Shown piece by piece: positions 7,152-14,843 of a stretch of DNA of 16,577 nucleotides. Both the position numbers and the translations under genes were made by a program. The notes below the pieces were generated by a model. The model saw only the letters and a list, made by a program, of their open reading frames with translations, searched no databases and was not told where the DNA came from. Positions within the stretch are counted from its first letter, which is position 1. Each line of letters begins with the position of its first letter. Origin of the DNA: DATCSE01 sp036568605. Its GTDB lineage: Bacteria > Pseudomonadota > Gammaproteobacteria > Burkholderiales > Burkholderiaceae_C. The stretch lies in contig DATCSE010000195.1 of NCBI GenBank assembly GCA_036568605.1, positions 1 through 16,577 of the forward strand, given 5' to 3'.

Positions 7152-8834
7152 TCACTCGATGCGGTCGAGCACGGCGCCGGTGCTCGCACTCGACGCGTTC
7201 TTCGCGAACTTCGCCAGCACGCCGCGCGTGTAGCGCGGCGCCGGCGCCTTCCACCCAGCGCGGCGGCGTGCGAGCTCGGCATCGTCCACGTTGAGCTGCA
7301 AGGTCAGCGCGTGCGCATCGATCGTGATCGAGTCGCCTTCCTGCACCAGCGCGATGTTGCCGCCGGCATAGGCCTCGGGCGCGACATGGCCGACCACCAT
7401 GCCCCAGGTGCCGCCCGAGAAGCGCCCATCGGTGATCAGGCCCACCGATTCGCCCAGGCCCTGGCCGATCAGCGCGCTGGTCGGCGCGAGCATCTCCGGC
7501 ATCCCGGGCGCCCCCTTGGGGCCGAGGTAGCGCAGCACCATCACGTCGCCGGGCTTGATTCGCTGCGCCATGATCGCGGCCAGTGCCGACTGCTCGTCGT
7601 CGAACACCCGTGCCGGGCCGGTGATCTGCGGGTTCTTCAGCCCGGTGATCTTCGCGACGCAGCCCTCGGGCGAGAGGTTGCCCTTCAGGATCGCGAGGTG
7701 CCCGTGCTCGTACATCGGGTTGTCGATGGCGCGGATCACCTCCTGGTCGGCGCGCGGCACGTCGGGCACGTTCGCGAGGTTCTCGGCCACCGTCTTTCCC
7801 GTGATCGTGATGCAGTCGCCGTGCAGCAGCCCGGCCTTCAGCAGCAACTTCATCACCTGCGGGATGCCGCCGGCCTGGTGCAGGTCGACCGCGAGGAAGC
7901 GGCCCGAAGGCTTCAGGTCGCACAGCACCGGCACCTTGCGGCGCATGCGCTCGAAATCGTCGATGGTCCAGTCCACGCCGGCCGCGTGCGCGATCGCGAG
8001 GAAGTGCAGCACCGCGTTGGTCGAGCCGCCGGTGGCCATGATGACCGCGACCGCGTTCTCGATGGATTTCTTCGTGACGATGTCGCGCGGCTTCAGGTCG
8101 TTCTTCACCGCCTCGATCAGCACGCGCGCCGCCTCGGCCGCGCCGGCCGCAGTCTCCTCGTGCGGGTTGGCCATCGTGCTCGAGTACGGCAGGCTCATGC
8201 CCAGCGCCTCGAAGGCCGAGCTCATCGTGTTCGCGGTGTACATGCCGCCGCACGAGCCGCTGCCGGGGATCGCGCGGCGCTCGATCTGGCAGAAGTCCTC
8301 CTCGCTCATGTTGCCGGCGGTGAACTGGCCGACCGCCTCGAACACGCTGACGATGTTCAGGTCCTGGCCCTTGTACTTGCCGGGCAGGATGGTTCCTCCG
8401 TAGACGTAGATCGCCGGCACGTTGGCGCGCAGCATGCCCATCATGCCGCCGGGCATGTTCTTGTCGCAGCCGCCGATCACGACCACGCCGTCCATCCACT
8501 GGCCGCCGACGCAGGTCTCGATGCAGTCGGCGATCACCTCGCGCGAGACCAGCGAGTACTTCATGCCCTCGGTGCCCATGGCCATGCCGTCGCTGATCGT
8601 CGGCGTGCCGAAGATCTGCGCGTTGCCGCCGTTCGCTTCGATGCCGGCGACGGCCGCATCGGCAAGCCGCTGCAGGCCCGAGTTGCACGGCGTGATCGTC
8701 GAGTGGCCGTTCGCGACGCCGATCATCGGCTTCTTGAAGTCGCCCTCTTCATAGCCGAGCGCGTAGTACATCGAGCGGTTCGGCGCGCGCGCGATGCCTT
8801 CGGTGATGTTGGCGGAGCGGCGGTTGATCTTCAC
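7152..8834 (-). CDS. ilvD: Dihydroxy-acid dehydratase
   Basis: The 560-residue enzyme dehydrates 2,3-dihydroxy-isovalerate and 2,3-dihydroxy-3-methylvalerate to the 2-oxo acids that precede valine, leucine and isoleucine. I chose GTG 8834, which has AGGAGA six bases upstream; frames extending further run through the lysR gene. Family signatures are ITPCNSGL (Cys50), GGCDKNMPGG (Cys123) and GSGSCGGMYTANTM (Cys195). These are the three Fe-S ligands in the pattern of the [2Fe-2S] class. The C-terminal part contains DGRFSGGTWGMVVGHVAPEA. The length fits the short (about 560 residue) IlvD form. It is divergent from a LysR regulator across 108 bp, which suggests control by it. The tail meets iorB at the repeat doublet. 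Confidence 0.97.
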   Translation of the reverse strand: MKINRRSANITEGIARAPNRSMYYALGYEEGDFKKPMIGVANGHSTITPCNSGLQRLADAAVAGIEANGGNAQIFGTPTISDGMAMGTEGMKYSLVSREVIADCIETCVGGQWMDGVVVIGGCDKNMPGGMMGMLRANVPAIYVYGGTILPGKYKGQDLNIVSVFEAVGQFTAGNMSEEDFCQIERRAIPGSGSCGGMYTANTMSSAFEALGMSLPYSSTMANPHEETAAGAAEAARVLIEAVKNDLKPRDIVTKKSIENAVAVIMATGGSTNAVLHFLAIAHAAGVDWTIDDFERMRRKVPVLCDLKPSGRFLAVDLHQAGGIPQVMKLLLKAGLLHGDCITITGKTVAENLANVPDVPRADQEVIRAIDNPMYEHGHLAILKGNLSPEGCVAKITGLKNPQITGPARVFDDEQSALAAIMAQRIKPGDVMVLRYLGPKGAPGMPEMLAPTSALIGQGLGESVGLITDGRFSGGTWGMVVGHVAPEAYAGGNIALVQEGDSITIDAHALTLQLNVDDAELARRRAGWKAPAPRYTRGVLAKFAKNASSASTGAVLDRIE

Positions 8835-8878
8835 GGCAGGTCTCCTGGTGTCGTCGGGTGCCGATGGCGGCAGTGCAG

Positions 8879-8908
8879 AGTATCCGGGGCGCCGAAGCGC
8901 GCGTCCAA
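8879..8908 (-). promoter_or_regulatory. Candidate sigma70-like promoter of ilvD
   Basis: On the minus strand TTGGAC (8903-8908) is followed after 18 bp by GATACT (8879-8884), about 45 bp upstream of the ilvD GTG. It lies in the ilvD-lysR divergent gap, where a LysR protein would be expected to bind. Both boxes deviate from consensus and I could not single out a T-N11-A operator. Confidence 0.35.
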
Positions 8909-8942
8909 TATATCTGTGACCGCGAACTGATACGCTAGCCGA

Positions 8943-9881
8943 ATGAAAGCCCAAGCTCCGATTTCGGCGGCGATCGAACTGCGCGCCTGGCGCCAGTTCG
9001 TCGCGCTGGCCGAGCAGCTGCACTACGGCCGCGCCGCCGCCGCGCTGCACATGACGCAGCCGCCGTTGACGCTCGCGATCCAGCAGCTCGAGCAGCGTCT
9101 GGGCGTGCTGCTGTTCGAGAGGACGCGGCGCAGCGTCACGCTGACATCGGCCGGCGCGGCGCTGCTCGAGCCGGCCCGCGCGCTGCTGCGGCAGGCCGCG
9201 GCGCTGCCGGCGCTGGCGCGCAGTGCGGCGGTCGGCGAGTCGGGGCGGGTCCGGCTGGGTTTCATCTCGACCGTGGGCTTCGGCCCGCTGCCGGGCTGGC
9301 TGCGCGGCTTCCGGGCAGCCCATCCGCGCATCGCGGTCGAGCTGCACGAGGCGACCAGCGACGTGCAGCTGCGCGCATTCGAACGCGGCGAGCTCGACGC
9401 CGGCTTCGTGCTGCACGCGCCCGGCATGGCGCCCGGCGCGGCGCAAGGGCTCGAGGCGCTGTCGCTGGGGGTCGAACCGCTGGTGCTCGCGCTTGCCGAA
9501 ACGCTGCCCTGGGTGCGCGCGCCGCGGCTGCGCGTGCGCGAGGTGCTGGCGCAGCCGCTGGTCGTGTTCCCGCGCGTCATCGCGCCATCGCTGTACGACG
9601 CGCTGCTCGCGTTCTATCACCGCCAGGGCGCGACGCCGGCGATCGCGCAGGAGGCGATCCAGATGCAGACCATCGTCAACCTGGTGTCCGCCGGCATCGG
9701 CATCGCCTGGGTGCCGCGCTCGGTGATGCAGTTCCAGCGCGCCGGCGTCGTGTACCGCCAGGCCGGCACCGCATTGGCGGCGCCGCAAGCCGAGACCAGT
9801 CTGGTCTGGTCTGCGGGCGCGAACGAGCCGGCGGTGCAGCGTTTCGTCGAGTTCGTGCGCAAGGGACCGGCCGGGCGCTGA
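8943..9881 (+). CDS. LysR-family transcriptional regulator
   Basis: The 312-residue protein has the N-terminal winged helix-turn-helix of LysR regulators at about 12-72, with AEQLHYGRAAAALHMTQPPL as the recognition region and LGVLLFERTRRSVTLTSAG after it. From about 98 (GRVRLGFISTVGFGPLP) it has the periplasmic-binding-like effector domain, ending with QTIVNLVSAGIGIAWVPRSV, the usual second effector lobe. LysR proteins often regulate the divergent neighbour, here ilvD, but other targets are possible. The coinducer is not evident. ATG 8943 gives a normal N-terminus; no clear Shine-Dalgarno is visible. lgt starts 16 bp downstream on the same strand, so the two may share a transcript. Confidence 0.92.
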   Translation: MKAQAPISAAIELRAWRQFVALAEQLHYGRAAAALHMTQPPLTLAIQQLEQRLGVLLFERTRRSVTLTSAGAALLEPARALLRQAAALPALARSAAVGESGRVRLGFISTVGFGPLPGWLRGFRAAHPRIAVELHEATSDVQLRAFERGELDAGFVLHAPGMAPGAAQGLEALSLGVEPLVLALAETLPWVRAPRLRVREVLAQPLVVFPRVIAPSLYDALLAFYHRQGATPAIAQEAIQMQTIVNLVSAGIGIAWVPRSVMQFQRAGVVYRQAGTALAAPQAETSLVWSAGANEPAVQRFVEFVRKGPAGR

Positions 9882-9897
9882 GGTATCGTTGCGCCCC

Positions 9898-10707
9898 ATG
9901 GTTCTTCGACATCCGCAGTTCGACCCGGTCGCGATTCACCTCGGCCCGGTCGCGATCCACTGGTACGGGCTGACTTACCTCGTTGCATTCGGACTGTTCG
10001 TCTGGCTGGGTTCGCTGCGCGCGAAGCAGCCGCAGTACGCGAGCGTGGGCTGGACGCGCCGCGACATCGAGGACCTGCTGTTCTACGGCGTGCTCGGCGT
10101 CGTGATCGGCGGGCGGCTCGGGTACGTGCTGTTCTACAAGCCGGACTACTACGCCCATCACCTCGCCGAGATCTTCGCGGTGTGGAAGGGCGGCATGGCG
10201 TTTCACGGCGGGCTGCTCGGCGTGATCGCGGCGATCGCGCTGTTCGCGCGAGCAAAGGGCCGGCCGTTCCTGCAGGTGACGGACCTGGTCGCGCCGTGCG
10301 TGCCGACCGGTCTCGCATCCGGCCGCATCGGCAACTTCATCAACGGCGAGCTGTGGGGGCGCGTGGCCGATTCCTCGCTGCCGTGGGCGATGATCTTTCC
10401 GCAGTCGGGCAGCGAGGTGCCGCGGCATCCGTCGCCGCTGTACCAGTTCGCGCTGGAGGGCATGCTGCTGTTCGTGCTGCTGTGGATCTACGCGAGGAAG
10501 CCGCGCGGCTTGGGCCAGGTGTCGGGCGCGTTCCTGTTCGGTTATGGCGTGTTCCGTTTCATCGCCGAATACTTCCGCGAGCCCGACGAGTTCCTGGGCC
10601 TGCGCGCGCTCGGGCTGAGCCAGGGGCAGTGGTTGTGCGTGCCGATGATCGTGATCGGCATCGCGCTGTGGCTGTGGGGACGCCGTCGCGCGGCGAGCAA
10701 TCCATGA
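9898..10707 (+). CDS. lgt: Phosphatidylglycerol-prolipoprotein diacylglyceryl transferase
   Basis: The 269-residue inner-membrane enzyme transfers diacylglyceryl from phosphatidylglycerol to the lipobox cysteine of prolipoproteins, the first step of lipoprotein maturation. Signatures are PQFDPVAIHLGPVAIHWYGL at the N-terminus, WKGGMAFHGGLLG with His103, SGRIGNFINGELWGR with Arg143, and FGYGVFRFIAEYFREPDE with Arg220. These correspond to residues known to be essential in E. coli Lgt. Several hydrophobic segments fit the family's seven-helix topology. I use ATG 9898; an in-frame TTG at 9889 is closer to a GAGGT (9880-9884) and would add three residues. The stop overlaps the dnaQ start by 4 bp, which suggests translational coupling. 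Confidence 0.96.
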   Translation: MVLRHPQFDPVAIHLGPVAIHWYGLTYLVAFGLFVWLGSLRAKQPQYASVGWTRRDIEDLLFYGVLGVVIGGRLGYVLFYKPDYYAHHLAEIFAVWKGGMAFHGGLLGVIAAIALFARAKGRPFLQVTDLVAPCVPTGLASGRIGNFINGELWGRVADSSLPWAMIFPQSGSEVPRHPSPLYQFALEGMLLFVLLWIYARKPRGLGQVSGAFLFGYGVFRFIAEYFREPDEFLGLRALGLSQGQWLCVPMIVIGIALWLWGRRRAASNP

Positions 10708-11441
10708 CCCGACAGATCTTTCTGGACACCGAAACCACCGGGCTGAGCCCCGAGTCGGGCGACCGCATCATCGAGATCGGCTGCGTCGAGCTGCTGAACC
10801 GGCGGCTCTCCGGGCGCAACCTGCACCTGTACATCAACCCGCAGCGCGCGAGCCATGAGGATGCGCTGAAGGTCCACGGCCTGACCGACGAGTTCCTCGC
10901 CGACAAGCCGCTGTTCGCCGCGATCGTCGACGAACTGCTCGAGTTCGTCGGCGGCGCCGAGATCATCATCCACAACGCGGCCTTCGACATCGGCTTCCTG
11001 AACGCCGAGCTGCGCCGCCTCGGCAAGCCGGCGTTCGAGACCCATGTCAGCGCGGTCAGCGACAGCCTGCTGATGGCGCGCGAGATGTTCCCCGGCAAGG
11101 CGAATTCGCTGGATGCGCTGTGCAAGCGCTTCGAGGTCGACAACAGCAGCCGCAGCCTGCACGGCGCGCTGCTGGACGCCGGGCTGCTGGCCGAGGTCTA
11201 CATCCGCATGACCCGCGGCCAGAACTCGCTGGTGATCGACGGCATGGACGGCGACGCGACCGAGGCCGCGGAGCTGGAGGCGATCGACTTCGCCGCGCTG
11301 GACCTGCCGGTGATCATGGCCGATCAGAGCGAAGTCGAGGCGCACGCCGCGCTGCTGGCCGAGCTGGACAAGGCCAGCGGCGGCAAGACGGTGTGGCGCG
11401 CGATGGTCGTCGAGGTCGACGCCGAGGCCGCTGTGGCATAA
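10704..11441 (+). CDS. dnaQ: DNA polymerase III epsilon subunit, 3'-5' proofreading exonuclease
   Basis: The 245-residue protein is the proofreading exonuclease of the replicative polymerase, working with the alpha (DnaE) and theta subunits and the sliding clamp. Exo I is FLDTETTGL (Asp8, Glu10), Exo II is HNAAFDIGFL (Asp95), and Exo III is LHGALLDAGLLAE (His153, Asp158), so all DEDDh residues are present. After the nuclease domain, TRGQNSLVI near 170-178 aligns with the E. coli GGQTSMAF clamp-binding motif. The acidic C-terminal tail is where alpha binds in known epsilon proteins. The start is fixed by the ATGA overlap with lgt; a longer upstream frame is only a shadow of lgt. A tRNA-Val gene follows, comparable to the tRNA gene next to dnaQ in E. 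coli. Confidence 0.95.
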   Translation: MTRQIFLDTETTGLSPESGDRIIEIGCVELLNRRLSGRNLHLYINPQRASHEDALKVHGLTDEFLADKPLFAAIVDELLEFVGGAEIIIHNAAFDIGFLNAELRRLGKPAFETHVSAVSDSLLMAREMFPGKANSLDALCKRFEVDNSSRSLHGALLDAGLLAEVYIRMTRGQNSLVIDGMDGDATEAAELEAIDFAALDLPVIMADQSEVEAHAALLAELDKASGGKTVWRAMVVEVDAEAAVA

Positions 11442-11442
11442 T
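11434..11442 (+). promoter_or_regulatory. Candidate extended -10 promoter for tRNA-Val
   Basis: TGG followed by CATAAT (11437-11442) forms a good extended -10 box. It overlaps the dnaQ stop codon TAA (11439-11441) and is followed by a GC-rich discriminator (CTCGCGC), as in stable-RNA promoters under stringent control. The predicted start is about 70 bases before the tRNA. No good -35 box is visible. Confidence 0.5.
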
Positions 11443-11518
11443 CTCGCGCTTCGCGGACGGGCTTTCCCGCTTCGCGACCGACCGGCCCCGCATGCCACGC
11501 GCAACATGGGCCGGTGCC

Positions 11519-11593
11519 GGGCGGTTAGCTCAGGGGTAGAGCACGACATTCACACTGTCGGGGTCGGGGGTTCGAAACCCTCACCGCCCACCA
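11519..11593 (+). tRNA. tRNA-Val (anticodon CAC)
   Basis: A complete cloverleaf can be drawn. The acceptor is GGGCGGT (11519-11525) with ACCGCCC (11583-11589), and the D stem is GCTC with GAGC. The anticodon stem is CGACA with TGTCG around loop TTCACAC, giving anticodon CAC, which reads GTG valine codons. The T arm is GGGGG-TTCGAAA-CCCTC with one G-T pair. Discriminator A and CCA (11591-11593) are encoded. A gene for an FMN reductase starts only 25 bases later. Confidence 0.98.
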
Positions 11594-11618
11594 CATGGTT
11601 CCCGAATAGACTCGGATC

Positions 11619-12173
11619 ATGTTCGAGGTCGCCGTGATTGTCGGCAGCCTGCGTCGCGAATCGATCAACCGTCGCTTCGCGCAGGCGCTGGCCAGGCTCG
11701 CCCGAGGGTCGCTGGCCTTCGAGTTCGTCGAGCTGGCCGAACTGCCGATCTACAACGAAGACCTCTGGCCGGACCCGCCGCGCGCGGTGCTGCGGTTGAA
11801 GCAGGCCATCGAGGCGGCCGATGCGGTGCTGTTCGTCACACCCGAATACAACCGGTCGATTCCGGCGCTCGTGAAAAACGTGATCGACTGGGGCTCGCGT
11901 CCGCACGGCAAGAGTTCGTGGCTGGGGAAGCCGGCCGGCATCGTCGGCACCAGCAACGGCGCGCTCGGCACCGCGGTCGCGCAGTCCCATCTGCGTCACG
12001 TGGTCACGGCGTGCGGCATGCTGCTGCTGCCGTTGCCCGAGGTGTACTTCGTCAACAAGCCGGGGCTGGTCACCGACGCGTTCGAGATCAGCGACGACAA
12101 GTCGCGCGCGTTCGTTGTCGGCTACATCGCGAAGTTCACGGCGTGGATAGCGCAGCACGCGACGCCAGCCTGA
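11619..12173 (+). CDS. NADPH-dependent FMN reductase (ChrR/YieF-like quinone reductase family)
   Basis: The 184-residue flavodoxin-like protein has the FMN phosphate-binding loop VGSLRRESINRRFA (8-21) and the family motif VTPEYNRSIPALVKNVIDWG (73-92). It then has PAGIVGTSNGALGT, which lies at the flavin in this fold. Members reduce quinones, azo compounds, chromate or flavins with NAD(P)H in the cytoplasm; the true substrate is not predictable here. Length is normal for the family. The ATG lies 25 bases after the tRNA-Val 3' end, with only a weak Shine-Dalgarno and no separate promoter visible in that gap, so it may be read from the tRNA transcript. Confidence 0.9.
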   Translation: MFEVAVIVGSLRRESINRRFAQALARLARGSLAFEFVELAELPIYNEDLWPDPPRAVLRLKQAIEAADAVLFVTPEYNRSIPALVKNVIDWGSRPHGKSSWLGKPAGIVGTSNGALGTAVAQSHLRHVVTACGMLLLPLPEVYFVNKPGLVTDAFEISDDKSRAFVVGYIAKFTAWIAQHATPA

Positions 12174-12201
12174 ACTCCACACCGGCCGCGCCGTCATTGC
12201 C

Positions 12202-12230
12202 TTGCCAACAGGCAGTGCGCAACCTACGCT
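12202..12230 (+). promoter_or_regulatory. Candidate sigma70 promoter of the PEP-CTERM gene
   Basis: TTGCCA (12202-12207), five of six consensus bases, is followed after exactly 17 bp by TACGCT (12225-12230). The predicted start leaves a leader of about 29 bases before ATG 12266. The downstream oxidoreductase gene could use the same promoter. Confidence 0.5.
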
Positions 12231-12265
12231 CGCCCACGCCGATGACCGGCACAGGGAGCGTAACC

Positions 12266-12928
12266 ATGAGCGTGACTCGCTTTCTTTTTTCCATGTCGGC
12301 GGGGCTGGCATGCACCTTTACGGGCATGCAGGCCCATGCGGTCGACCTCGACGGCACGTTTGCCGGCGTCGTGACGCTGGCCCAGCAGATCCCGCATTCG
12401 CCAGACCCTCTGCATCCTGCGTCCTACTACGAGGGCGCGCCGGTCGCGGGCTCGTTCTCGATCAGCCTGCCGGACCCGCAGCCGTTCGAGCCACCGGGTC
12501 CCACCGAGGCGATGTACAGCGACCCTGCCGGAACGTTGTCGTTCTCGTACGTGCTGAAAGGAGTCACCTATAGCTTTGCGACTGCTGCATCGGACTTCGG
12601 ACTGCTGCTGTTCCTCAATCTTCCGACGGCGGGCAACCCGACCCAGACGCTGTTCATCCAACCGACGTCGGTATTCAACAACTTCGCGTTGACCGGCCCG
12701 CCGGGCAGCTTGTACAACGGGCTGGACGGCACCACGATCCACTTCGATCCGGCCGTGGCGTATACGGGCCGCAACTCGCTGACCAGCCTCGCGGCGGACA
12801 TGACCTTCTACGTCGACATGACACGGGTCAACTTCCAGACCACGTCGCCAGTGCCTGAGCCGGCGACCGCCGCGCTCTTTGCCGCCGGCGGCGCGATGCT
12901 GCTGGCTCGAAGGCTGCGTCGCCGCTGA
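12266..12928 (+). CDS. PEP-CTERM sorting-domain exported protein
   Basis: The 220-residue protein starts at ATG 12266 behind GGGAG (12254-12258). It has a Sec signal peptide (residues 1-25, AHA before VDLDG) and a C-terminal tripartite sorting signal at 195-220: VPEPATA, a hydrophobic helix (LFAAGGAMLLA), then RRLRRR. This is the PEP-CTERM signal recognised by exosortases (EpsH/XrtA type), which process proteins for the outer surface or exopolysaccharide matrix. The middle part, rich in Pro, Ser, Thr and aromatic residues, resembles no enzyme I recognise and has no Cys after the signal peptide. By eye its composition is less GC-rich than its neighbours. No exosortase is in the window. The next gene starts 9 bp downstream. 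Confidence 0.85.
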   Translation: MSVTRFLFSMSAGLACTFTGMQAHAVDLDGTFAGVVTLAQQIPHSPDPLHPASYYEGAPVAGSFSISLPDPQPFEPPGPTEAMYSDPAGTLSFSYVLKGVTYSFATAASDFGLLLFLNLPTAGNPTQTLFIQPTSVFNNFALTGPPGSLYNGLDGTTIHFDPAVAYTGRNSLTSLAADMTFYVDMTRVNFQTTSPVPEPATAALFAAGGAMLLARRLRRR

Positions 12929-12937
12929 CGTCGCCGT

Positions 12938-14092
12938 TTGGACCACGTCGACGCAGTCGTTGTCGGTGCCGGCGTGGTCGGCCTCGCGGTCGGACGCGCG
13001 CTCGCCCGCCGCGGCCTCGAGACGGTCGTGCTCGAGCGCGAGCATGCGTTCGGCACGGTCACCAGCGCACGCAACAGCGAGGTCATCCACGCCGGCCTGT
13101 ACTACCCGAGCGGGTCGCTGAAGGCGCGACTGTGCGTCGCCGGTCGCGACCTGCTGTACGCCTACTGCGCCGAGAAGGGCGTTGCGCATCGTCGTTGCGG
13201 CAAGTTGCTGGTGGCCAGCGGTGAGGCGCAGCGGGACAAGCTGGCTCAGATCCGTGCCCAAGGCCTGCACAACGGTGTCGTCGATCTGCAATGGCTCGAG
13301 GCGGCGCAGCTCCGCGAGGTCGAACCCGCGTTGCGCGCCGAGGCTGCGCTCTGGTCGCCGTCCACCGGCATCGTCGACAGCCACGCGCTGATGCTCGCGC
13401 TGCTGGGCGATCTCGAAGCCGCCGGCGGCGCGCTCGCGCTGCGCTCGCCGCTGGAGGCGATGACGGCGCGCCACGCACGCGACGCGAACGGCGCAGCGCA
13501 CAGGCTGCAGATCGGCGGCGCAGCGCCGATGACGCTGGCGGCCGACTTCGTCGTCAACGCGGCGGGCCTGTGGGCGTGCGGCGTCGCGCAGCGCATCGCC
13601 GGTCTCGCCCCCATGCACGTGCCGCGTGCCCGATACGCGAAGGGCCACTACTTCTCGCTCGCGGCGAAGGCACCGTTCAGACACCTGATCTATCCGGTGC
13701 CCGAAGCGGCCGGGCTCGGTGTGCACCTGACGCTCGACCTGGCCGGCCAGGTGCGCTTCGGCCCGGACGTCGAATGGATCCAGCCCGCGACACCCGACGA
13801 GATCGACTACCGCGTCGACCCTGCACGTGCGGCAGCGTTCGAGACTGCGATCCGCGGCTACTGGCCGGACCTGCCCGCCGACGCGCTGCAACCGGCCTAC
13901 AGCGGCGTGCGGCCCAAGCTCGAAGGGCACGACGGCCAGGCCATCGTCGACTTCGTGCTGCAGGGGCCGAACGAGCACGGCATCGCCGGTCTCGTGAATC
14001 TGTACGGGATCGAGTCGCCAGGCCTCACGGCCAGCCTCGCGCTGGCGGATGCGGTGGCCGACGCGCTGCTCAGTCGGCAGCCGAAGGCGTAG
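12938..14092 (+). CDS. lhgO: FAD-dependent L-2-hydroxyglutarate dehydrogenase-like oxidoreductase
   Basis: The 384-residue DAO-superfamily flavoprotein starts with the FAD motif VVVGAGVVGLAVGRALARRG (7-26) ending at Glu34. It then has the LhgO-typical SARNSEVIHAGLYYPSGSLK (43-62), CGKLLVA, WSPSTGIVDSH and VVNAAGLWA. Near the C-terminus GVRPKLEG and LVNLYGIESPGLTASLALA close the fold. Relatives oxidise L-2-hydroxyglutarate to 2-oxoglutarate and pass electrons to the quinone pool. Substrate identity is inferred from these motifs. The start is TTG 12938, the position where homologues begin and the only sensible one, with no clear Shine-Dalgarno. It lies 9 bp after the PEP-CTERM stop, and its last 23 bp overlap the convergent bpt gene. 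Confidence 0.85.
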   Translation: MDHVDAVVVGAGVVGLAVGRALARRGLETVVLEREHAFGTVTSARNSEVIHAGLYYPSGSLKARLCVAGRDLLYAYCAEKGVAHRRCGKLLVASGEAQRDKLAQIRAQGLHNGVVDLQWLEAAQLREVEPALRAEAALWSPSTGIVDSHALMLALLGDLEAAGGALALRSPLEAMTARHARDANGAAHRLQIGGAAPMTLAADFVVNAAGLWACGVAQRIAGLAPMHVPRARYAKGHYFSLAAKAPFRHLIYPVPEAAGLGVHLTLDLAGQVRFGPDVEWIQPATPDEIDYRVDPARAAAFETAIRGYWPDLPADALQPAYSGVRPKLEGHDGQAIVDFVLQGPNEHGIAGLVNLYGIESPGLTASLALADAVADALLSRQPKA

Positions 14093-14843
14093 ACGGCGCG
14101 GCCGCCGCTTCCGGCTGCCAATGCCCGTTGACCAGCAACTCGTGCGGCCGGAACTGTGCCTTGTACGCCATCTTGTCGCTCTGCCCGATCCAGTAGCCGA
14201 GGTAGACGTACGGCAGCCGCAGCAGCTTGGTCTGCTCGATCTGCCACAACACGTTGTAGGTGCCGTAGCTGGTGCGCGGCTCGGGCTCGAAGAAGGTGTA
14301 GACGGCCGACAGCCCATCGTTCAGCACGTCGAGGATGGAGACCATCTTCAGCGTGCCGGGCCCGTTGCCGTCGGCGCTGGGCTCGCGGAACTCGACCAGC
14401 CGCGAGTTGACCCGGCTCTGCAGCAGGAACTGCGTGTACTGGTCGATGCTGTCGTGGTCCATGCCGCCGCCCAGGTGCCGGCCGGCCTGGTAGCGCAGGT
14501 AGAGCTGGTAGTGCTCGGGCACGAAGCACAGGCGCAGCACGCGCGCCTCGAGGTTGCCGTGCTGCTTGTAGGCGCGGCGCTGGCTGCGCGTGGGCTCGAA
14601 GGTCGCCACCGGCACGCGCAGCGGCAGGCAGGCGCGGCAGCCGTCGCAATACGGGCGGTAGGTGAACATGCCGCTGCGCCGGAAGCCGTTCGCGACCAGC
14701 CCCGAGTAGGCGTCGGCATGGATCAGGTGGCTCGGCGTCGCGACCTGCGAACGGGCCATGCGCCCCTCGATGTAGCTGCACGGGTAGGGCGCGGTTGCGT
14801 AGAACTGCAGCGAAGCGAGCGGGAGTTCCTTGGGATGCGTCAC
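14070..14843 (-). CDS. bpt: Aspartate/glutamate leucyltransferase (bacterial ATE homologue)
   Basis: The 257-residue cytoplasmic enzyme transfers leucine from Leu-tRNA to proteins with N-terminal Asp or Glu, creating an N-degron for ClpS/ClpAP. It has the ATE-family N-terminal motif APYPCSYIEGRMARSQVA (Cys22), then the Cys cluster YRPYCDGCRACLPLRVPV (Cys66, Cys69, Cys72). The C-terminal half contains VYTFFEPE, RTSYGTYNVLWQIE and YLGYWIGQSDKMAYKAQFRP, all typical of Bpt. I choose GTG 14843, which overlaps the aat stop as GTGA (14840-14843); a longer frame would run back into aat. The tail overlaps the 3' end of lhgO on the opposite strand by 23 bp. Confidence 0.93.
   Translation of the reverse strand: MTHPKELPLASLQFYATAPYPCSYIEGRMARSQVATPSHLIHADAYSGLVANGFRRSGMFTYRPYCDGCRACLPLRVPVATFEPTRSQRRAYKQHGNLEARVLRLCFVPEHYQLYLRYQAGRHLGGGMDHDSIDQYTQFLLQSRVNSRLVEFREPSADGNGPGTLKMVSILDVLNDGLSAVYTFFEPEPRTSYGTYNVLWQIEQTKLLRLPYVYLGYWIGQSDKMAYKAQFRPHELLVNGHWQPEAAAAPSTPSAAD

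Noticed and set aside
4687..8688. Open frame of 1333 codons on the minus strand across iorB and part of ilvD
   Set aside because: It lies antisense to iorB and in another frame of ilvD, has low-complexity Arg/Gly/His-rich translation and no domain. Long antisense frames are expected at this GC content.
7311..8930. 539-codon plus-strand frame opposite ilvD
   Set aside because: It is a shadow of ilvD, with His/Arg/Asp-rich low-complexity translation and no recognisable motif.
8835..8942. LysR binding box (T-N11-A with dyad) in the ilvD-lysR gap
   Set aside because: GTATC and GATAC arms occur, but they are far apart and no single dyad with the right spacing stands out.
8835..9899. Upstream extension of the ilvD frame through lysR
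   Set aside because: The extension has no domain and runs antisense to a clear LysR gene. The GTG at 8834 has a good Shine-Dalgarno and the known IlvD N-terminus.
10182..10703. Long N-terminal extension of dnaQ
   Set aside because: It reads lgt in the wrong frame. The ATG at 10704 gives the standard epsilon start.
11519..11593. tRNA-Val as an integration site for a mobile element
   Set aside because: No integrase, no direct repeat of the tRNA 3' end and no foreign-looking block follow; the downstream gene is an ordinary reductase.
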